The position numbers were made by a program, and so were the translations under genes. DNA of 64,000 nucleotides from an uncultured Draconibacterium sp. (GTDB lineage Bacteria > Bacteroidota > Bacteroidia > Bacteroidales > Prolixibacteraceae). The DNA lies in contig CANLMQ010000002.1 of the NCBI GenBank assembly GCA_947492175.1, positions 1 to 64,000 on the forward strand, written 5' to 3'. Below are positions 61,449 to 64,000 of this stretch, in pieces (the first letter of the stretch is position 1; each line of letters starts with the position of its first letter). The notes under the pieces were generated by a model. That model made no database searches and was not told the DNA's origin. It saw only the letters and a program-made list of their open reading frames with translations.

Positions 61449-62213
61449 CTATTCATACAAATCAGAAGGATCACAATTCGCCAGCTCGATAAAGTACTCT
61501 GCTATTTTTGTGGTTACAGTATCCAGAAACTTTTTTCCTTTTTCTGCCGATGCCTTTTTAGGATTCCCAATTCCTGTGTCGTCCGAAACTTTGTCCCATT
61601 GCCGTGGTGCCCACGCAACTTTGTTTTGCAGGCCCTTCAATTTCGACTTACGTGTAACTCCATCACCCGCCTCCTCCAATGGCAATACCAGCTCCGGAAA
61701 ATAATGCAGTATTACACTTGTCTCCATTTCGCAGGCATGGTCGCCTTCTTCTTCAAAGTGAGAATTTGTATTTTCAACCGCAAACCAATCAATTGTAGAA
61801 ATAAATACTTCCGGGAATAAAGGTTGTAATTCGCGAACAATCTGTTTAAAATTATTCCCTCCGTGGCCATTCAACACTACCAGCTTTTTAATTCCCTGCC
61901 GGTTAAGTGCGGTAAGAATATCTCTTAATATTATTGTTTGAGTCGACGGAGGCATGTGTAAACAAAAAGGCAAATCAATTTGTCCCATATTCTGAACACC
62001 AAAAGGGATGGTGGGCAATACCATAACTTTCGCTCCCTGCTCCCAGGCTTTCCCGGCAGCTTCTTCTGCAATTTTCGCAGTCTCCATCGAATCGGTCCCG
62101 TATGGTAAATGATAGTTGTGCGGCTCTGTTGCTCCCCATGGCAAAATGGCCACGTCGTACTTTTGGTTTTTTATTTGTTTCCAGTTGGTTTGCTCTAAAA
62201 TATAGTGCTTCAT
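61449..62213 (-). CDS. Creatininase family protein
   Basis: A 254-residue amidohydrolase of the creatininase fold. Metal ligands are seen in LPWGATEPHNYHLPYGTD (Glu, His, Asp), VVLNGHGGNNFKQIV and EEGDHACEMETSVIL (Asp, His, Glu). The family includes creatinine amidohydrolases, MftE-type peptidases and riboflavin-pathway formamide hydrolases; neighbours do not help choose. There is no signal peptide, so it is cytoplasmic. Confidence 0.9.
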   Translation of the reverse strand: MKHYILEQTNWKQIKNQKYDVAILPWGATEPHNYHLPYGTDSMETAKIAEEAAGKAWEQGAKVMVLPTIPFGVQNMGQIDLPFCLHMPPSTQTIILRDILTALNRQGIKKLVVLNGHGGNNFKQIVRELQPLFPEVFISTIDWFAVENTNSHFEEEGDHACEMETSVILHYFPELVLPLEEAGDGVTRKSKLKGLQNKVAWAPRQWDKVSDDTGIGNPKKASAEKGKKFLDTVTTKIAEYFIELANCDPSDLYE

Positions 62214-62422
62214 AATTCTTTATTTGGTTCTAATTTAGATTAAAAAGAATTCATAATCTGTTCTGTCTGTGATTTCTTTTTGACCATTGATACTAATCCG
62301 AATTTTTATCTCCTGATTAATTGCTTCCCTTATTAAATCTGTTTTTGATTTTGATAAACAACGACCAATTCAACTTTCATTTCCGGCCCAAACTATTAAT
62401 TTACACCCGATAACAAAAATGT

Positions 62423-63253
62423 TTAAAAACGCATTAAAGTCACCCCAACCGTAAAGGGAATTAATTCCGGTCCTTTACTGTCCTTAAACAACGGCACTAA
62501 ATCGTACGAAACAAAAACATTAAACCACCGGTAACCTGTACGTCCCATAACCGAGTATTTAAACCGATGAATGGAAAAATGATCTTCTACTTTTAGTTTC
62601 TCTTTTTGTTCGGTTTTGTATTTAATTTTTGTATGACTGCCTATTCTCAAACTTCCCAAAACTCCGGCTGAGAAATAAATCCGGTTGTCGTAATGATTAA
62701 TTGGGATTTGCCACTCTACCAGCAGCGGTACTGTTAGTGAAACAATCGCAAGTTTCGATTTCTGATTATCATTAAAAAACAAATACTCGGGTTGAACTAC
62801 ATTGCTTTCATCCAGATAAACAGTAGTATTATCATCTAAACGATAACTCTGCAAATGAAGTCCTAACCCGCTTACCAGTCCAAATGTATTCCTGTTTTTT
62901 TGCAGTCCGATACTCTGCTGAACCACATTAAAATACGCGGAATTGGAACGTAAAACATCATTCTCTAAAAACTCAGAATCATAGCCCGAATAATCTTTGT
63001 TCAGAAACATATTAAATCCAAAGTCTATTCCGGCATAGTGCCCAGAGAATTTTGTTTTCCACGGAGTTAATCCGTTTCGTGTAATTTTACTGATATCAAC
63101 CCTCCTCAGTATTTTCTCAGGATCTTTTTGAACCGGAACAATAGTATCTGTTTCCTGTGCAAAAGAAATCTGAAAAAAAGCAATGATAAAAATAAAGCAC
63201 AGAGTCGCCCCCCAACCGGGTAGTTTTGTTTTTAATGGCTTTTCAATATTCAT
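62423..63253 (-). CDS. Outer membrane beta-barrel protein (porin-like)
   Basis: A 276-residue exported protein from ATG 63253; a GTG at 63286 would add 11 residues, but the ATG form already has a signal (basic KPLKTKLPGW then hydrophobic ATLCFIFIIAFFQISFAQ). The mature part has alternating strands (KFSGHYAGIDFGFNMFL, FGLVSGLGLHLQSYRL, LAIVSLTVPLLVEWQIP) and ends in PFTVGVTLMRF, a barrel-closing strand with terminal Phe. It resembles the small OmpA-like or PorT-like barrels of Bacteroidota. Role unknown. Transcribed leftward, divergent from the helicase. Confidence 0.78.
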   Translation of the reverse strand: MNIEKPLKTKLPGWGATLCFIFIIAFFQISFAQETDTIVPVQKDPEKILRRVDISKITRNGLTPWKTKFSGHYAGIDFGFNMFLNKDYSGYDSEFLENDVLRSNSAYFNVVQQSIGLQKNRNTFGLVSGLGLHLQSYRLDDNTTVYLDESNVVQPEYLFFNDNQKSKLAIVSLTVPLLVEWQIPINHYDNRIYFSAGVLGSLRIGSHTKIKYKTEQKEKLKVEDHFSIHRFKYSVMGRTGYRWFNVFVSYDLVPLFKDSKGPELIPFTVGVTLMRF

Positions 63254-63438
63254 AATCCAGTTTTGAATTGAATAAGGATTTAGCACAAATGTATGTCAAT
63301 CCTGTATTTAATTAAAATAACTGTTAAAAAAACACAAAACAAATTCCTCTTTCGGGAGTAAATCTTCCTAACTCATTCACGTTAAGTTTATATAAGAACA
63401 GATTTTTCCATAATTGCCTGAAATTCATTTTAAAAGAA

Positions 63439-63446
63439 TACCTTTG
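63439..63446 (+). promoter_or_regulatory. TAnnTTTG promoter element for the DEAD-box helicase gene
   Basis: TACCTTTG, exact match, 23 bases before the ATG at 63470; a TTG at 63414-63416 is 22 bases upstream in the -33 position. Confidence 0.6.
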
Positions 63447-63469
63447 CGCCCAAATTTTAGAAGATAAGA

Positions 63470-64000
63470 ATGACATTATTTAAAGAAATGGGGCTTAGTA
63501 CCGAAATTCAATTGGCGATTGAAGAACTTGGTTTTGAGCAACCTACTCCAGTACAGGAAAAAACAATTCCTTTTTTATTGGAAAGCACGCAAGACGTGGT
63601 CGCATTAGCTCAAACCGGAACCGGGAAGACAGCTGCATTTGGTTTGCCAATCATTCAACAAATTGATACGGCAAAAAAATCGATTCAGGCATTAGTATTA
63701 AGTCCAACTCGTGAGTTGGCCATGCAAATTGCCAACGATTTAAAGAAATATTCGAAAAACACACCAAAGTTTAAAAGTGCCGTGGTTTACGGTGGCTCCG
63801 ACATTCGCGCACAAATTAAGGAACTGGAAAAAGGACCACAGGTTGTGGTAGGAACTCCGGGACGGACACTCGATTTAATTAAGCGCAACAAATTGAAAGT
63901 AGATGAGATTCGCTGGGTAGTACTCGACGAAGCCGACGAAATGCTTTCAATGGGATTTAAAGATGATTTGGATGCAATTCTGGAGAATTCTCCGGAAGAA
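63470..64000 (+). CDS. DEAD-box ATP-dependent RNA helicase (5' part, cut by window edge)
   Basis: The first 177 codons of a DEAD-box helicase; the frame is open to the window end. The Q motif GFEQPTPVQEKTIP, motif I AQTGTGKT, Ia PTRELAMQIA, Ib GTPGRTLDLI, and motif II VLDEADEM are present in order, with the N terminus MTLFKEMGLSTEIQLAIEELG. This is the ATPase domain of an RhlE/DeaD-type RNA chaperone that unwinds rRNA or mRNA structures; the C-terminal half needed to choose the subfamily is missing. Confidence 0.95.
   Translation, partial: MTLFKEMGLSTEIQLAIEELGFEQPTPVQEKTIPFLLESTQDVVALAQTGTGKTAAFGLPIIQQIDTAKKSIQALVLSPTRELAMQIANDLKKYSKNTPKFKSAVVYGGSDIRAQIKELEKGPQVVVGTPGRTLDLIKRNKLKVDEIRWVVLDEADEMLSMGFKDDLDAILENSPEE

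Noticed and set aside
1..64000. CRISPR array, rRNA or tRNA genes, insertion sequences, prophage
   Set aside because: I found no spaced direct repeats with unique spacers of CRISPR size, no tRNA-like cloverleaf or rRNA sequence, and no transposase, integrase or phage structural gene.

Overview
The window looks like a chromosomal segment of a Bacteroidota organism, most likely order Bacteroidales or Marinilabiliales and possibly near Prolixibacteraceae; the rank below order is inference. Three things support this. First, there are two complete ECF sigma / FecR / SusC / SusD loci. Second, three large secreted proteins end in type IX secretion (T9SS) sorting domains, and several families are typical of the phylum (DUF4252, DUF4270, DUF4271, DUF4296, DUF4302). 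Third, many start-proximal promoters match the Bacteroidota -7 element TAnnTTTG. I see no rRNA, tRNA, CRISPR array, insertion sequence or prophage.

Layout. 1-2435: the end of an ABC exporter operon (truncated ATPase, permease, membrane protein). 2611-9543: nutrient-uptake locus 1 (sigma, FecR, SusC, SusD). 9719-14392: M16 peptidase lipoprotein, a structured intergenic region and an aldehyde dehydrogenase. 14412-21212: a leftward housekeeping block (FKBP isomerase, methyltransferase, TauE-like permease, DUF1232, dusB, amidohydrolase, DUF4296 lipoprotein, radA). 21513-33587: uptake locus 2, which adds a zinc metallohydrolase lipoprotein, a DUF4302 lipoprotein and a T9SS-exported metalloprotease, and looks like a protein or peptide scavenging locus. 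33705-38072: rfaE2, panD and panC to the left, a half-length glycogen-synthase-like protein and a DUF4270 lipoprotein to the right. 38170-40150: a small sigma / anti-sigma / DUF4252 operon. 40278-48092: mntP, queD, polA, a HigA-like stub, a second Dus enzyme, DUF4271, hemD and rnpA. 48193-50380: a tyrA - DAHP synthase/chorismate mutase operon behind an attenuator. 50449-56047: two paralogous T9SS metalloprotease-like genes with three tiny membrane-protein genes between them. 56715-63253: GH32 fructanase, thioredoxin, AspT-like transporter, pepE, creatininase, outer-membrane barrel. The right edge cuts a DEAD-box helicase.

Two observations stand out. (1) Upstream of tyrA on the minus strand are a TATATTTG promoter, a 23-codon leader peptide with eight consecutive Tyr/Phe codons and a terminator hairpin with a T-tract. 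This is the full layout of a ribosome-mediated attenuator for aromatic amino acid synthesis. (2) Directly after the T9SS metalloprotease gene at 53600-56047 lie three tandem genes of exactly 114 bp. They encode paralogous 37-residue single-span membrane proteins and end at a strong terminator. They are too short for ordinary gene finding and may be an undescribed small-protein module tied to the exported protease.

A third structured region, 56048-56714, carries five same-strand copies of GGGTTTG at roughly 140-bp spacing, including a 22-bp exact direct repeat, with no convincing gene.
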